NCBI RefSeq assembly: GCF_000149955.1
Contig: NC_030987.1
Coordinates: 4,521,190 to 4,585,189 of the forward strand
DNA from: Fusarium oxysporum f. sp. lycopersici 4287
Lineage: Eukaryota; Ascomycota; Sordariomycetes; Hypocreales; Nectriaceae
Reading direction: 5' to 3'
DNA length: 64,000 nt
Numbering within the stretch: the stretch's first letter is position 1; each line of letters begins with the position of its first letter. A program made the translations under genes and the position numbers. Shown in pieces: positions 1 through 11,511 of this stretch. The notes beneath the pieces were generated by a model. That model was not told the DNA's origin, ran no database searches, and saw only the letters and a program-made list of their open reading frames with translations.

Positions 1-15
1 ATTGAACATTATATC

Positions 16-299
16 ATGTCTCAAACGACAACCTCTGCCAAACTCAGACTAATTTGCGCCCTGAAATCAGTTGACAATTTCTTTGGTGGCCAGGATCTAG
101 GCATCTCCTCAGAAAATGTCTCCATGCAGTTGGTCGATATGAGAGCGTCCGACCAAGAATCATATATCGGGTTCTTTATCGACTTTTCGTTTCCTACGTC
201 GGGTGAGGATAATGGCTTCGTTAAGTGTGATCTGAGTAAGTAGAGTTGATATCTTCCCTGATTTCAATTACTAACCCACCTTGACGGACAGTCGAGAAA
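16..299 (+). other. unidentified ORF fragment with intron-like 3' flank
   Basis: A 75-codon ORF opens at the ATG at 16 and stops at 243. A GTAAGT-like donor overlaps its end, and a CTAAC..ACAG acceptor-like stretch follows at about 270-292. I recognise no domain. The next sequence is a DEAH-helicase relic in another frame, so this may be one exon of a broken gene that begins near the window edge. It could equally be chance. Confidence 0.25.
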
Positions 300-735
300 T
301 CAACCAGATGCTGCCGTGAACCCTGGCCGACTTAGAGCCTGCATGACCAGGAAATGTCCCGCTACAGCTGTATTATTCATGATGAGGCTCATGAACGTAC
401 TCTCGCGACCGAAATCCTCATGGCTCTGCTAAAGCAGATTTTTATATGCCGCCTAGGCCTCGAAGTTGTCATATCTGCTACTCTTAACGGTTGAAAGTTC
501 CAAAAAGCACCTTAACAACACGCACGCCCCTGGTCGCCGTTCCTGGTCAAAAACCCTATTGAGATATTCTATACCCACAAGCCCGGGCACAATTACATCA
601 AGGCCGCCATAAAGCCATTCTCCACATTCACGCTTCAGACCCCGAGGATAATGTTTTGCTTTTTCAAGTGACCAGAACGGCGACACCTACGGAGGTGCAA
701 GCGATGAGGATACCACCAAGTGCCTCAAGATCGAA
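300..735 (+). pseudogene. relic of a PRP43-type DEAH-box RNA helicase
   Basis: Translating 343-490 gives HDQEMSRYSCII, then HDEAHERTLATEILMALLKQ, then VISATLNG followed by an in-frame TGA. This is the helicase motif II and III region (DEAH, SAT) of the PRP43/PRP22 family of spliceosome and ribosome-biogenesis helicases. After frame changes, 545-675 reads VAVPGQ, EIFYTHKPGHNYIKAAIK, HIHASDPEDNVLLF, which matches the stretch after the SAT motif in PRP43. TAG and TGA stops plus at least two frame shifts break it. The first residue before DEAH is H where the family has L. The N-terminal RecA half with motif I and everything after about 735 are missing. A functional gene is excluded as the sequence stands. 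Confidence 0.8.
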
Positions 736-1760
736 TGTCCTACGAGTTGGAGTGACGTCAAGCTCGTGAACGGTGCCAGAGCCTCTGTCGAGGGATTCGG
801 TACGCCCTACGCCAATCCCGGCCCCAGAAGTAGTCAAGTGTCCCTATTCGGCCCCCATCATCGATGATGTGATACACCTGGATATTATTGCCAGAAATGG
901 TGCCGTTTGGTCTTCCTCCCACTGGTACTGCACCACTTTTGCCCAACCAGGGTCTCGTCCTTCAAAACTGGTCCCCTAGAAGTTCTGTGTATTACCTTGC
1001 TTGTTGCCTTACCCAATGAAGCGCTAATGAAGCAATAAAGCGTGGAGAGCTTGGTGCCCAGGTTTGCTTACGATTATGGCGTAAATCACTTCTTGGGGGA
1101 GGGCAAGTACTCGAAGCAGCTTAAGGAGATCAATGGCATCAGTTCATCGTGACCTACTCGTTCGATAACGATGAGTCGCACGTTGCCGCCGTGGATCAGA
1201 GCCTGGTTCAAGCTGCCATGTGGATCCACCAGACTGTCTCGATATGGCTCAAGAGATGTTCCTGGCATACTTCATTAAGATGCCAACAATTTGATGAAGT
1301 CAACCAAGCGCCCCTGAAGTGCCCAAATCATCGAGCACCGTGTAACTACGGCTGATATGTTGCCTGAATTGGGGTTTTAAGAACTGTTTTGCACAGTTGA
1401 CATGGCCGAGAAGTGATGCTTGGCCTACGTCGAACGCTGAACAAAAGATTTTCCAGTCTTTCAACAGTCTGGCCAGAATGATGCTTCCAAATCATCGAGT
1501 GCAGAAGGCTGTCTTCATATGTTACATCAACTCGAGATTAACTTCTTCACTGTTGCTAAGCTCCAATTTCGGTATCATTTGTATTGGTGGCGCTTTTGGT
1601 TGATTCGTGAATTCCTTCTGGGATGATTCTTGGGCAAGATGTCTTTTCTACAGTGGAATGAGAGAATCGGTGTTGAAGCGACAGGAATACTGGCAGCCGC
1701 TTGAGTTTATATCCCAATAAATAAATACATGTGTAGCCTGATGACTCAGGATTGCTTTGA
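736..1760. other. gene-relic region, no intact gene
   Basis: Several short frames look protein-like but shift phase. At about 668-860 there is a Cys-containing frame reading TKCLKIECPTSWSDVKLVNG. At about 1060-1290 there are frames reading YGVNHFLGEGKYSKQL and VTYSFDNDESHVAAVDQSL. I cannot assign a family to either. No frame is long enough to be a gene. Confidence 0.4.
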
Positions 1761-1931
1761 CGCTTTAAAATTTATCTATACTCCATGCCCTGGGTCATGA
1801 TGGTAATATTGACAGGATGAACCCTTGAATGGTCTGCCGATGAATACAAGAGGGAAGGCAAGGAGTAAGCGGACACGAGAAAGGCACTGTCATCAAACAA
1901 CGCAGAAGAGATAAAAGCTTGGCCTATAGTG

Positions 1932-2262
1932 CAAATCGATTGCCTGACAAGCTCTTGTACAACGATCTGGCTCCTCCTTGTCCCAGTCCCAAAGCCACCT
2001 GAAGAGCCTCGAGCAAACCGACTTCGCAAGCCACTTCCGCAAGTTAACATTGCCAGCGCATATCGATTGCCTGGCAAATTCATTTACGAGGATCTGGCTC
2101 CTCCTTGCCCCAAAGCAATCTGAAGAGGTTTATCCTTTCCACCGATTTGAGATAGCGAAGCTCTCTTCATCCAAACCGCCTTGAAGTCTTGGCCAATAGG
2201 ACAAATCGATTACCTGCCACACTCCTTTACAGCGACCTGAATCCTACGTATCTCGGCCCCAA
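1932..2262 (+). repeat. three imperfect tandem repeats (about 130 bp)
   Basis: A motif close to CAAATCGATTGCCTG followed by CTCxTxTACxxxGATCTG recurs at 1932, 2059 and 2202, spaced 127 and 143 bp. Copies 1 and 3 are also preceded by GGCC(T/A)ATAG. Each copy can be read as NRLPxKLLYxDLxP followed by a proline-rich stretch, but the spacings do not keep one frame. This looks like the decayed repeat region of a protein gene or a non-coding satellite. Confidence 0.6.
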
Positions 2263-4450
2263 AGCTATGCAAAGAGCTCATCCGTCCCGCTGACAGCGGA
2301 GCTCGCTTTCCCTCTTGTGAACAGGTGGTGTCCAAGGGTCTTGACTTTGATATGAGTCGGAGGAGTTCTCGTGGTATTGACAAAACGAGGAGTCATTGAC
2401 AGAGTCGACTAGTGGATCTTGTCGAAATTGGCCACCATTAAGGTTGAGGAAGGAGCCTACATTAAGTTATCACGCTCAGTGACTGTGCATTGAGCCATGT
2501 TTCAGGAATCTTTGAAACACATGTCCCTGTCGACAGAATGGCAACGAGAACAACCTTATCGAGACTACTGCTTCGACTCAAGATCAAAGCACAATGATCA
2601 AAGTTGACCCCGACATAAAAGCATCCTTCATACCAGATAATCCACAGAATCAAGCATCCCGAGGCTGTGCCGTTCAAAGTATCTTGCAACATTCGAACAT
2701 CGATGAGCTCGTCGAAGCGAGGAGCTCTTTCGCCTACGAAGATCAATCCAGCGAGCAAACTGAATAGAGCAGAGAAGTAACCTTGCCCAAAATACTGAGT
2801 AATAGACGGTTGAGGCTCCTCTACAACGACTGGTCTGCGGCCACCTACACCAATATTAGTATGGAGCCCGGAGCAAAGTCCACGAAGGTCACGATTCATG
2901 ACTCCCTCGGGTCTTGGGATTGCATGCAAGTGAATCCTGGTAGAGGCTAGTTTTGTAGTGTTTGCAACTCTAAGTTCTCTGTGCTGATATAAGCTCTCAG
3001 CCACAAGACCTTACTGCAAATAACACATCTGGCTCGCAGCCTAGATATTATACCAAGCCTGACCAATTTGTGTTAGCGACTCAACATGCCATCCTTTTTG
3101 GTCCAGTCCATGCGAAGTCGCATAAAGCGTCAAATTGATTTGTTAACATAAGCTAGAACATAATATAATCGGCAGACAGACGTTGCCCCTGATTTAATTA
3201 CGTATTTTCAATAGTGATAAAATTCAAATGTTCTTGACGTTTCCAACAACCTGATACTTTTCCATTGGTCAAAGCGTCAAGCTACAAAAGAAGTGAGATT
3301 GTGCAATGTCCATGACTGTGTGCATATGAGGCCATAGAGAGACAGGGAAGATAGCATACCATATCGATCTCGTATGTAACAATGAAACCCCAGTTGGTGT
3401 GATGGGTCAACATACCGACAACCTATAAGCCCCTTAGCAGAGAGGTCTATTGTAGAGTGAACTGGGGTGTGGCGTTGATACTAGCGAGGCCCGTCCTGGG
3501 GAGTGTTTGATTTTTACTTTTGCTTCTTATAAACTTTGTCGTGTTGCTACTGATTTGACCATATAGCTTCCGAGTACACCTAGGGAGGAGTCCTGACAAC
3601 TCGCATGGCAGTCCGAGTGATTACTTGTGACTGTAATGTGGCCTAGCAACTTGAGAAAGATTTGTGAACTTGATTTAAATCACATGACTTTGCTCTTTTC
3701 CAAACATCGACATGGAATGAGACACGAATATTGGAGCCATATCTTTCTAGCACTAAACACATTTCGGATACTGTGAAGAGAGAGTTAGCTATCCAGGTTG
3801 AGACTAGAGCTTGAGATTTGAGCTTTCAACTAAGGGAAACTGAAACAAACACAACAAGCAAAAGTCAAATGAAATTTCAAGATCTTGTCATTTAGTCGAG
3901 CAAACTCGGCGTCTTTTGATTCAAATTCGATTAAATTTGAAAAGAGCCAATTGATCACAACAAGTCTGAGTTGAGTTTGGCATTTGCCTGATTGTGATAA
4001 ATCGAGAGACAATTTCCATCTGAGATAAGAACCTAGAGTCTAAGAGCGTAGCGGCCCCCAGTGCAACAGGATATTTCTATACACAGAAGCAATGCGAGGT
4101 TGATTGACGAGCTGCCAGTGCCAGGCAGCCGGCAAACAATATCAGATATGCACACATGAATCACAACACGTGAGTCACGTAAAGTAAACAATAGAAGCAC
4201 GCTAAGCTATACCCCGCTTTGGCATGATATATCTTCTGTGCCTCTCGCGTTTTCTCTCTTTTCTTTTTCTTCTCTTCAGCATCCAACCTTTCTGTAGACA
4301 GTCACTGCGTGCGGTGACAACGACGATCCAGCTTCTTTCTCGCGATAGGCCCTGTGTCTATCACCCTGCTCTCTTTTCGTCCGGCGCGGTCAAGCTCGAA
4401 ACTAGTCAGAACGGTGGATTTTGCACTGCTTCGCTGACGTGGATCCTCTG
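2263..4450. other. intergenic, no supported gene
   Basis: The 180-codon minus-strand frame at 2462-3004 begins at GTG, not ATG, and runs into a dispersed repeat at 2973-3070, so I do not call it. 3070-4220 shows only AT-rich, stop-dense sequence. From about 4240 a pyrimidine-rich stretch (TTTCTCTCTTTTCTTTTTCTT) marks the promoter/leader of the helicase gene that follows. Confidence 0.5.
2973..3070. repeat. dispersed repeat copy A (others at 21525 and 22319)
   Basis: Starts with AGTTCTCTGTGCTGATATAA and includes ACTGCAAATAACACATCTGG, ending near TGACCAATTTG. Related sequence occurs at 21525-21597 (AGTTCTCTGTGGTGATATAA..) and more divergently at 22319-22425 (CAACTGCAAAAAACACACCT..TGGCCAATTCAG). 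The differences are mostly transitions. Confidence 0.65.
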
Positions 4451-4453
4451 GTG

Positions 4454-4475
4454 ACGGTAGCTCCTAGAGCACCGT
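4454..4475 (+). promoter_or_regulatory. leader hairpin, copy 1
   Basis: A 22-nt stem-loop: outer arms ACGGT/ACCGT, one bulged A, inner arms GCTC/GAGC, loop CTA. It lies about 300 nt upstream of the helicase ATG and is identical to copies at 4610, 11377 and 11512, all in the same orientation relative to the next gene. Confidence 0.75.
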
Positions 4476-4609
4476 TCTGTCGTGCTTCGGTACACACGCC
4501 TTAGGTTGAAACCGAAGTGTCGTTGTTGTAGAAGAAGCCGGGACGGCAAGCGTAGAGCTGCCAGTGAACGGTTTTCGGTGACTGAAGATTTGGTTTAGGA
4601 TTCCTTGTC

Positions 4610-4631
4610 ACGGTAGCTCCTAGAGCACCGT
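4610..4631 (+). promoter_or_regulatory. leader hairpin, copy 2
   Basis: Exact repeat of the 22-nt stem-loop at 4454, 156 bp downstream and 124 nt before the helicase ATG. The match extends to TTCTGT on the 3' side. Confidence 0.75.
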
Positions 4632-4675
4632 TCTGTACTCGGTCCTGTCCATTCTGAAGCTCTCCCTTACCGTCA

Positions 4676-4747
4676 CTACCACCATCAACCTCCTCCACCA
4701 TCACCACCATCACCATCACCACCATCACCACCATCACCACCACCATC
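4676..4747 (+). repeat. CAC/CAT trinucleotide microsatellite
   Basis: A near-continuous run of CAC and CAT triplets ends just before the helicase ATG, presumably in its 5' UTR. Its complement creates a spurious Asp/Gly-rich antisense ORF. Confidence 0.9.
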
Positions 4748-4754
4748 AGTCGCC

Positions 4755-7700
4755 ATGTCACAGCAACAGAAGGTTGGATCTTCGGCCTCAGGCCAGAAGA
4801 AGGGAAAGACTTCCATTCCCTCTCCCACTCCTGCTCCCGCTCCGCTCCGCTCCTCCTCAAAGGAGTGCGTCGTGTTGTAAGTCCTCACTCTAATAAATGA
4901 GAAGTTCTAATTGATTTACTCACGACAAAACTGAGCAGCTCCGGTCTCCTTGGGTCTGTCATCGCAAGCAGCAATAAGGCATATGGCACATCGTGCAAGC
5001 TCGGCGCCAAGTTTCTTGCAGTAAGACGAGAAGACGAAAGCAGTTGGCTTGGCTTTGAAGTCACTTTCCCAATCGGTCAGGGCCAAATCGACAACGAGAA
5101 CCTGGGCTTTGGTGTCAAACACGCTGGTATGGAGGAATTATTCCGTATTATTTATATTCACTAACAGATTCCCAGTTGATTTCCAATATCGTCGCCCCGT
5201 GGCCTCCGATGTGCACTCTATCTGGGTCAAATTCCCTCGTGATGACCTGAAGCTGAGTGCTGAAGACGCTTCCGAGTCGCTTCTCGCGAGATTCCCAGGG
5301 CGCAACAAGAACCACAAGCAGTCTCTCGTCACGGTTAGCACCAAGACTGCGGCAACGATCGTCGGCTTTGGTGTTCCCTTCCTTAGCTCCGATGCTGAGG
5401 TAAACGGATGGGTCAACGATAACATGCCGATCGCCGACAGTGTCGACCTGCAGAGTTTCCTCCGCCAGGACACATTCACGTTCCTTGTGCCACAGCGACC
5501 AAGTGATGTTGTTGAGGCTTTCGGCGTTGAAACGCTGGGCCCTGTCTTCCGCTATCCGTACAGCGAAGATCAGTCCTGGGACGAGAATCGCTTGGGTCAG
5601 GAGGCGAGGTCGATCAAAGGCCGCCAGTTCGGGGCTCAATTCTGGTATGTATATAATTCGGCAGATTATACCCGCATACTAACCGCAGTACAGGCACCCG
5701 AATGACCTTAGCCACGTCACGGCTGTCGTACAGGGCACTGCGCAGGATGTTATGTGGCTCAATGACAGACGCGAGGAGGTATGTTGCTTACTATGATTGA
5801 TATTCCATGCTGACCTGAGATTAGATCGCCGAGATGCGGCTCCCAGCATACTTCGTTACCCCTCCTAATGGTAACGTTGCGAGGTCTTCCTCCTTTCTCG
5901 TCATCATCGCTATGACCATGGAGACTCGCAAGAGTATCGACGCTGCATGGCGTCGTCTGTCGAAGGACGAGTTCCCCAAAATCTGCCTCTTCAACTCGCC
6001 GGAGAATGAAGCCCATCACGATGTCTGGTATGTATCCTATTGCAACATTCAGCTTCCCAAGACTTACAATTTACAGGGAAGGAAAGATCATGTCACGCCC
6101 CAACGGCATACCGGAGCTCAATGATCATCCTACAGAGGCTTTCGAGTTGGTCGTTCGTGTCTACCGACCGCCTTTCGAGAAGGAGGCCGATCCCTCTTAT
6201 GTCATCAAGAGTTTCGGTGATCGAGCTGCCGCCAACAAGGCGTACAAGGAGGACAGTAAGCAATAGAATTGCATCACTATCCAGTTCGACCCGATCCTTA
6301 AGGATCATAAGCGAAAGGTGATGGCTGCCAACCTCTTCCTGCCCTCTGCCGATCCTACCAACTTCGCTGAGTTCGGTCTGCCCTGCGATCCCGATAACAC
6401 GAAGTCCATGATGGACGAGAAGGATATGACAGACCAGCAGAAGTTCGTCCTCTCCCAAGTGCGCGACTGGATGGCCTTGCACCGCGCCCTCCTCCGAGGC
6501 GAGGGATTCTACGAGTGGATGTCCAAGCCCGCTCCTCGGCCGATCGAAGAGGCTCTAGAGGCCACGACAATTGAGGACGCTGCGCCAACTCTGCGTTCGC
6601 TACCGGTCGTCAACTTCTTGGAGGATACCGATGAGGCTTATGCCAACGCCATCGTCGACGAGGCACTTCCCCAAGATCGAGATCGTTTCCGCTATTATCT
6701 CGAGAACCGCCCTCTTGGTCTTGGCATCATCACCGCCGTAAGTAGTTACGCTCAAATCAACTCAAACATTGTCAGAGAGCTAATGTAACAATTAGGGCCC
6801 AGGTTTTGGCAAGACCACCGCTGGAGCTGCTGCTATCCTTGCAATGCAGTCGCAGTACGGCCGAGTCTTCTGCTCAGCGCCCACCAACGTCGCTGTCAAC
6901 AACGTCGCTGTCCGAATCGACCTACGAAGTCGTGCAGTTACCGAGCGATGCAATGTAGGAAAGCAGGTCGGTGGCCCAACTGAGCGCGTCGGTCGTCGGC
7001 TGGTTGTTCGTTGCTACAAGGACAAGCACGAGGAGGAAGCCTTCCGTTCCATTCTGGAGGATACCTCGCTGGGTGATGGTGCAGCTCCCGTCCTAAAAGG
7101 ACGCCGTCTGTCTCCTTGGAGACTACAGCAGTCGAGCACCTACTGGCTCCTTATCCTGCTTCGTTCGCCTGCGGTCAGGCCCCTCCATCAAGACGATGCC
7201 GCAATCCTGCATCGCTGGCAGCAGGCTATCGACAAGGACGACGGCCTCTTTGCTCTCCGGGCTGTCGCAACAAGAGAGATGTCCTGGAAGGACTTCTTAA
7301 GGAGCAAGGAATTTAGCGACTGTATGGAGTCGGCCAACGGCTATCTCAAGGACTTCCCACGTGTTGCCGATATCCTCTGTNNNNNNNNNNNNNNNNNNNN
7401 NNNNNNNNNNNNNNNNNNNNNNNNNNNNNNNNNNNNNNNNNNNNNNNNNNNNNNNNNNNNNNNNNNNNNNNNNNNNNNNNAAGTTGAGGGCAGGCGCTGT
7501 TGCGGTCGACGAAGCAGCCAATATGACGAGAGCCGACCTCCTCTGTGTCTGGGGCAATACCCTGTCTCCTTGTTTCGTATTTGGCGACCCTAAGCAACTC
7601 CCGCCCGCGGTCATAATGCTGAACGATACCTGGCCCAAGAAGGACAAGAACAGCCCGCCGGAGTTTATCAACCGGTTTGGCCTCGATGGCAAGATCTCGG

Positions 7701-8650
7701 CTCTTGAGTACCTCCAAGGTTCCGGTATACCAACATACCGGCTCAAGATGCAGCTTCGCATGGCCCAGGGCATGTTTGACACCGTCTCAAGTGTCATTTA
7801 TCCTGATGTCCCGTTCGTGTACGACGAGTCGCGGAGCATCACCTTCTCCGAGTTCAAGATCGGTCATGATCTTGAGTCTTTTGCGCGGGCCCGGTACCCA
7901 GACCTCGCCGCTTCAGCATCGGGCACCCTAACGCCCATCTTCATCCATTGCGAAGGCGCAAGGGTCATCAGGGACATGACGTCCGGGGCCAAGTGGAGCT
8001 TTGGTCAGGTCCAAGTTGCCCTGGACTTCATCCTGGATTTGGTCGTCGACAAGAAGATCGATCCCGCCCGGATCTCGGTAATCGCCCCATACGCGGCCAA
8101 CGTTGACCTCATCAATGGTTTACGAAGACGGTCTAAGTATGCGACTGCTTTGGAGAAGCTGCCTAGGGCTGCAACCATCGACTCGTTCCAGGGCCAAGAG
8201 AACGACCTCGTTGTTGCAGTTGTTGGTACAGACGAAGCCTCGGGTCCTGGCTTCACGGCTGACCCGCAACGACTCAATGTCATGCTCACCCGAGCAAAGA
8301 GTGGGCTCGTTCTGGTCGGTAACATCCATGTTGCCGATGCTGTTCCCAAGGTCGTTGAGAAGAAGGGCAAGAAGGGCAAGGAGAAGGAGCCTACCTTCGA
8401 GGTCATCACCACTGGTGGTGCCAAGGCCATCATCAAGGCCCCTGAGCTGCGCAAGTTCTACAAAGGGCTTCATGATAGCGGCCGGGTTGCTCGCGTCGTC
8501 GTTGAGAACAAGATCAAGGACAAGGGCAAGGACAAGGGCAAGGACAAGGGCAAGGGCAAGGAGGAAGAGGTCAAGGATGAAGAGGTCAAGGAGGAAGAGA
8601 TCAAGGCGACAGAGGCCTCAGAGGAGGCGCTTCCCGTGGAGGAAGAATAG
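4755..8650 (+). CDS. UPF1-like SF1 DNA/RNA helicase, one in-frame TAG and an assembly gap
   Basis: ATG at 4755 (GCCATGTC context). Exons by splice signals and frame: 4755-4876, 4939-5126, 5176-5644, 5694-5778, 5825-6027, 6077-6737, 6796-8650, with 100 N at 7381-7480; about 1,160 residues. SF1 motifs: motif I GPGFGKTT (P-loop, first Gly replaced by Ala), Ia APTNVAV, II VDEAAN (DEAA), III GDPKQLPP, QLRM, V TIDSFQGQENDLVV, VI RLNVMLTRAKSGLVLVGN. The C-terminus is a Lys/Asp/Gly then Glu-rich tail. The family couples ATP hydrolysis to nucleic-acid unwinding; the substrate here is unknown. Motif I and motif II lie in different frames relative to the N run, so the true gap size differs from 100 or is simply unknown. 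TAG at 6264-6266 interrupts an otherwise open frame (see findings). The leader carries two hairpin copies. Confidence 0.85.
7381..7480. other. assembly gap (100 N)
   Basis: A run of exactly 100 N inside the helicase between motif Ia and motif II. The round number suggests a gap placeholder, so no base count across it can be trusted. Confidence 0.98.
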
Positions 8651-10970
8651 GAGTGAGATGGGGGTCTTTTCTTTCTCTTCTAATACTACAATACACACCA
8701 TGGTTAGGTGACACATGTCTCAATCGCTTAGAATGTCCCCGTGATATGTGATGTGATTTGATGGAGCATTAACATTGACCTTGGCTACTATGGTCTCGCT
8801 CTCGTGTGTAGTGAGCTTGTCACTTTGTAGCTTCAGATGCCGATATAGAGCACAACTTGACTACGTGAGCTTTAGCAGAGTAATAGATTAATAGTTGGCA
8901 GAATGATTCTACCATAGCTCAATAACAGAAGCGGAATCGGTGTCGCTCTGGAGCTACTCCGCGGAGGAAAGGTTAGAGCAAGGCTCATTCCCGATGGCAC
9001 TCCATAGACTGCAACTAACGCGATAAACAACTTACGGTCAATGTAGGCGAAGGGGATGTAAAAGATGTAAATGGCTCATATATCGGGTTGAAAAAGGAAA
9101 CGATGTTTGTATCATTTCCAGTTATGGCGGAACGCGTCGCGATCGCTTCTAGTTTCACGTAAGATGTCATTTAAATATCTGAAAGATGGGAATGATCACA
9201 GTCAATTACAAGCGATACTCTATCGATTACTGACAGTTATATTCCTACAAGCACCTTCTTGATCACCCCAAGCACCTTTGTCTAATACCAGAGCATTTTT
9301 GCTACCTCTCCCAACGTTCAGAGTCTTTGGACGTCGCAGTCATAGGGAACATATTGGAGCCCCGCGGAGTCTCACTATAAGACTGATCTGTAGCAGGTTC
9401 AGCCCCTGTAGTAAGAGTAATATTAGATTCAGGAGTAGTAGGTTCTATAATTCTAAGTTAAGTCTTGCCTTTAATAGAGGAAGTATAGGCATAGGAGATC
9501 AGTCTTATCCTCGGGAGTCTCAACTTCAGTTACGAATAAGGCTGGCTGACCTCTCAGTGGTCTTTCTTCCGACATTCATGGTCTTTTGAATGTTTGCAGT
9601 CCTCGAATATTTCACGTCTCGAGATTTCATCCGACGTTCAGGTTTGGGACCTTTGCAGTTGTCAGGAACCTTTTAGCGAGGTCGGCTTATTGATCGAGGT
9701 TCGATTATTCGTGTGTTCTATCGTGATAAAGGCCTTCTCTAACAGGGACAAGACCATAATTTGGGTGGCCTCAAGCAGTTCCATCTAGCTTTGGCGCGGT
9801 GTTGGCGCCCGTTTCGGTCTTGTTCATTTCAATGCAGCTGTCAGATACTCTTCAAGGGGATTCGTTGATCAGGGCTCCGTATCTCAGCCGTGTATCTTGT
9901 AGTACTGGAAATCGCCTTCCACATATGCTAGACTTAAAGGAGAGCACCATGCATCATTGAGGATGAAGCTGTAAGTTTGCGTGCATAGAGGTAGGGCTTG
10001 TGAGTAAATGCCGCTGCGACAACCTTGCTGTGGCTGGAACCGATGATAGCTTTTGATTCGGCTGAGCTGTGGGAGGAATCAAAAACAAATCGGAATTCAG
10101 ATTCAAGTTTGATGGCGTCTCTGTTTTCAACCGCATTAAAGGTAACTGAGAAGGGGACGGAATATTATGACGACTAGCTAATTGCACCGGTGTGAGCCCG
10201 AGAGCGAAACTTGATTTCTTCAAGATGAGACTGCTGAAGTAACCCCAATCGATACGGGTGATTCACTTAGGTAGAGTAATCAGGCCGGGAGGTTATTTGG
10301 CCAAAGGTCGCCGAGGAGTGTACAAGGTAGCCACTCTGGGTTATCAAACCATGCCACTATTTAGAGCAGCTGTATTTGACAAATCCAATATTCTTTTTTT
10401 TTTTAACTTGTACGAGTTCTGGACCATGGATGTTCCTAAATAATATAACTCCAAGTAAGGTGGACAATTCACTATCTCGGAAGATCTATGGAACACTACC
10501 CAAGGCACTCATTTTAGAGGAAATTATCAACATTCCTCTGCAAAGCCATCACAGTATGTTCATATCCTGATATTACACTCAAGTCAACAGCGTCGATGTT
10601 GATCAAATATGCTCCGGCGGAGTCCAACTATTCGAGGCCATACAGGTTTGCTGCACATGGCCCGTTGTTACCAATTTGAGGCCCTTGTCGTTGGGAGATC
10701 AAAACCCAGATTCCCTGGAGTGATTAGCATTGTATTGACTCGATCAAGTTGCCCAATTCCCTTCGTAACTCCAGTAAGGACAATTTTTGGTTGTCACTGA
10801 AGGAACGTATAAACTACCTAGGCACGCACGAAAACATCTAACTGCTACATGTTCAATCATCGACACTCCCATCAATCTGGCCTTTGGGCGTCTGCACATA
10901 AAACTTGACTTTGGGCGATTTAATTACAGGCCTTCGGCTCCTTCCCGAATGTAAACGCACAGATTTCAGA
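8651..10970. other. intergenic with possible ankyrin-type relics
   Basis: No intact gene. On the minus strand near 10190, a frame reads LGLTPVQLASRHN. On the plus strand near 10625, a frame reads RGHTGLLHMARCYQFEALV. Both resemble ankyrin-repeat helices but are isolated by stops. 9370-9500 is AT-shifted with many TAG and TAA triplets, consistent with RIP decay. The ankyrin reading is weak. Confidence 0.35.
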
Positions 10971-10981
10971 GGCCATGAGGC

Positions 10982-11130
10982 GGAAGGAGCTCCTTCCAGA
11001 ATACTGCAATGTGTAAGTGGGACGGACCCAGGACTCCAGACACGACAACGGAAGGAGCTCCTTCCCCATTTCCACACAGCTCTGTAAGTGACCAGACCTA
11101 TAGACACGACAAGACGGAAGGAGTCACTCC
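10982..11130 (+). repeat. three-unit array of a GGAAGGAGCTCCTTCC palindrome
   Basis: The perfect 16-bp palindrome GGAAGGAGCTCCTTCC is at 10982-10997 and 11050-11065, with a decayed third copy at 11116-11130 (GGAAGGAGTCACTCC). Spacing is 68 and 66 bp. The linkers share CAGACACGACAA or TAGACACGACAA. A related inverted CTCCTTCCCG is near 10940. The array lies about 500-640 bp upstream of the zinc-finger ATG, so it could be a promoter element or satellite. Confidence 0.7.
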
Positions 11131-11376
11131 CCCTGATGCCTGGCACCCATAAAATCTTTTTTTCTCTGAAGACTCCTTCAGGATTTCTTCTCCTTCAGCA
11201 TCCCACATTTGTCTTCTTGTGTCGTGCTGCGTCTTCTCGTTCCCGTCTTCTTTTTCGTTTCGAGACGACTTTGTTGGCTTCTTGCCCCTTTTTCGTTGCC
11301 GCCGCCGCCTTTGCCCTTTCCCCCGTCACTACACCCTCGTCACTTCACATCGACTGGAAGCAGCTCAAGTCTCAAT

Positions 11377-11398
11377 ACGGTAGCTCCTAGAGCACCGT
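11377..11398 (+). promoter_or_regulatory. leader hairpin, copy 3
   Basis: Same 22-nt stem-loop as at 4454. Here it is the start of a tandem duplication: hairpin, then TTCAGTTTACTGAATTGAG (itself an inverted repeat, TTCAGTtTACTGAA), repeated 135 bp later. Confidence 0.75.
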
Positions 11399-11511
11399 TC
11401 TTCAGTTTACTGAATTGAGGTCTTGACGCTGTCTGAAGGTTCGACCCTTTTCCTTTCTCTCACTTCCCTCGTCACTTCCCTTCAACTGGACGTAGTCGTT
11501 CGAGTCTCATT

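Noticed and set aside
2462..3004. 180-codon minus-strand ORF
   Set aside because: It starts with GTG, overlaps a dispersed repeat, and has no family features.
4501..4888. Minus-strand ORFs rich in Asp/Gly/Val
   Set aside because: They are the complement of a CAC/CAT microsatellite and of the helicase exon 1.
6256..6284. 29-nt GTAAGC..CAG intron that would remove TAG 6264
   Set aside because: Length is not a multiple of three, so splicing would shift the frame to an early stop; also shorter than any other intron in the window.
10160..10660. Ankyrin-repeat gene
   Set aside because: Only two short ankyrin-like stretches on opposite strands, interrupted by stops.
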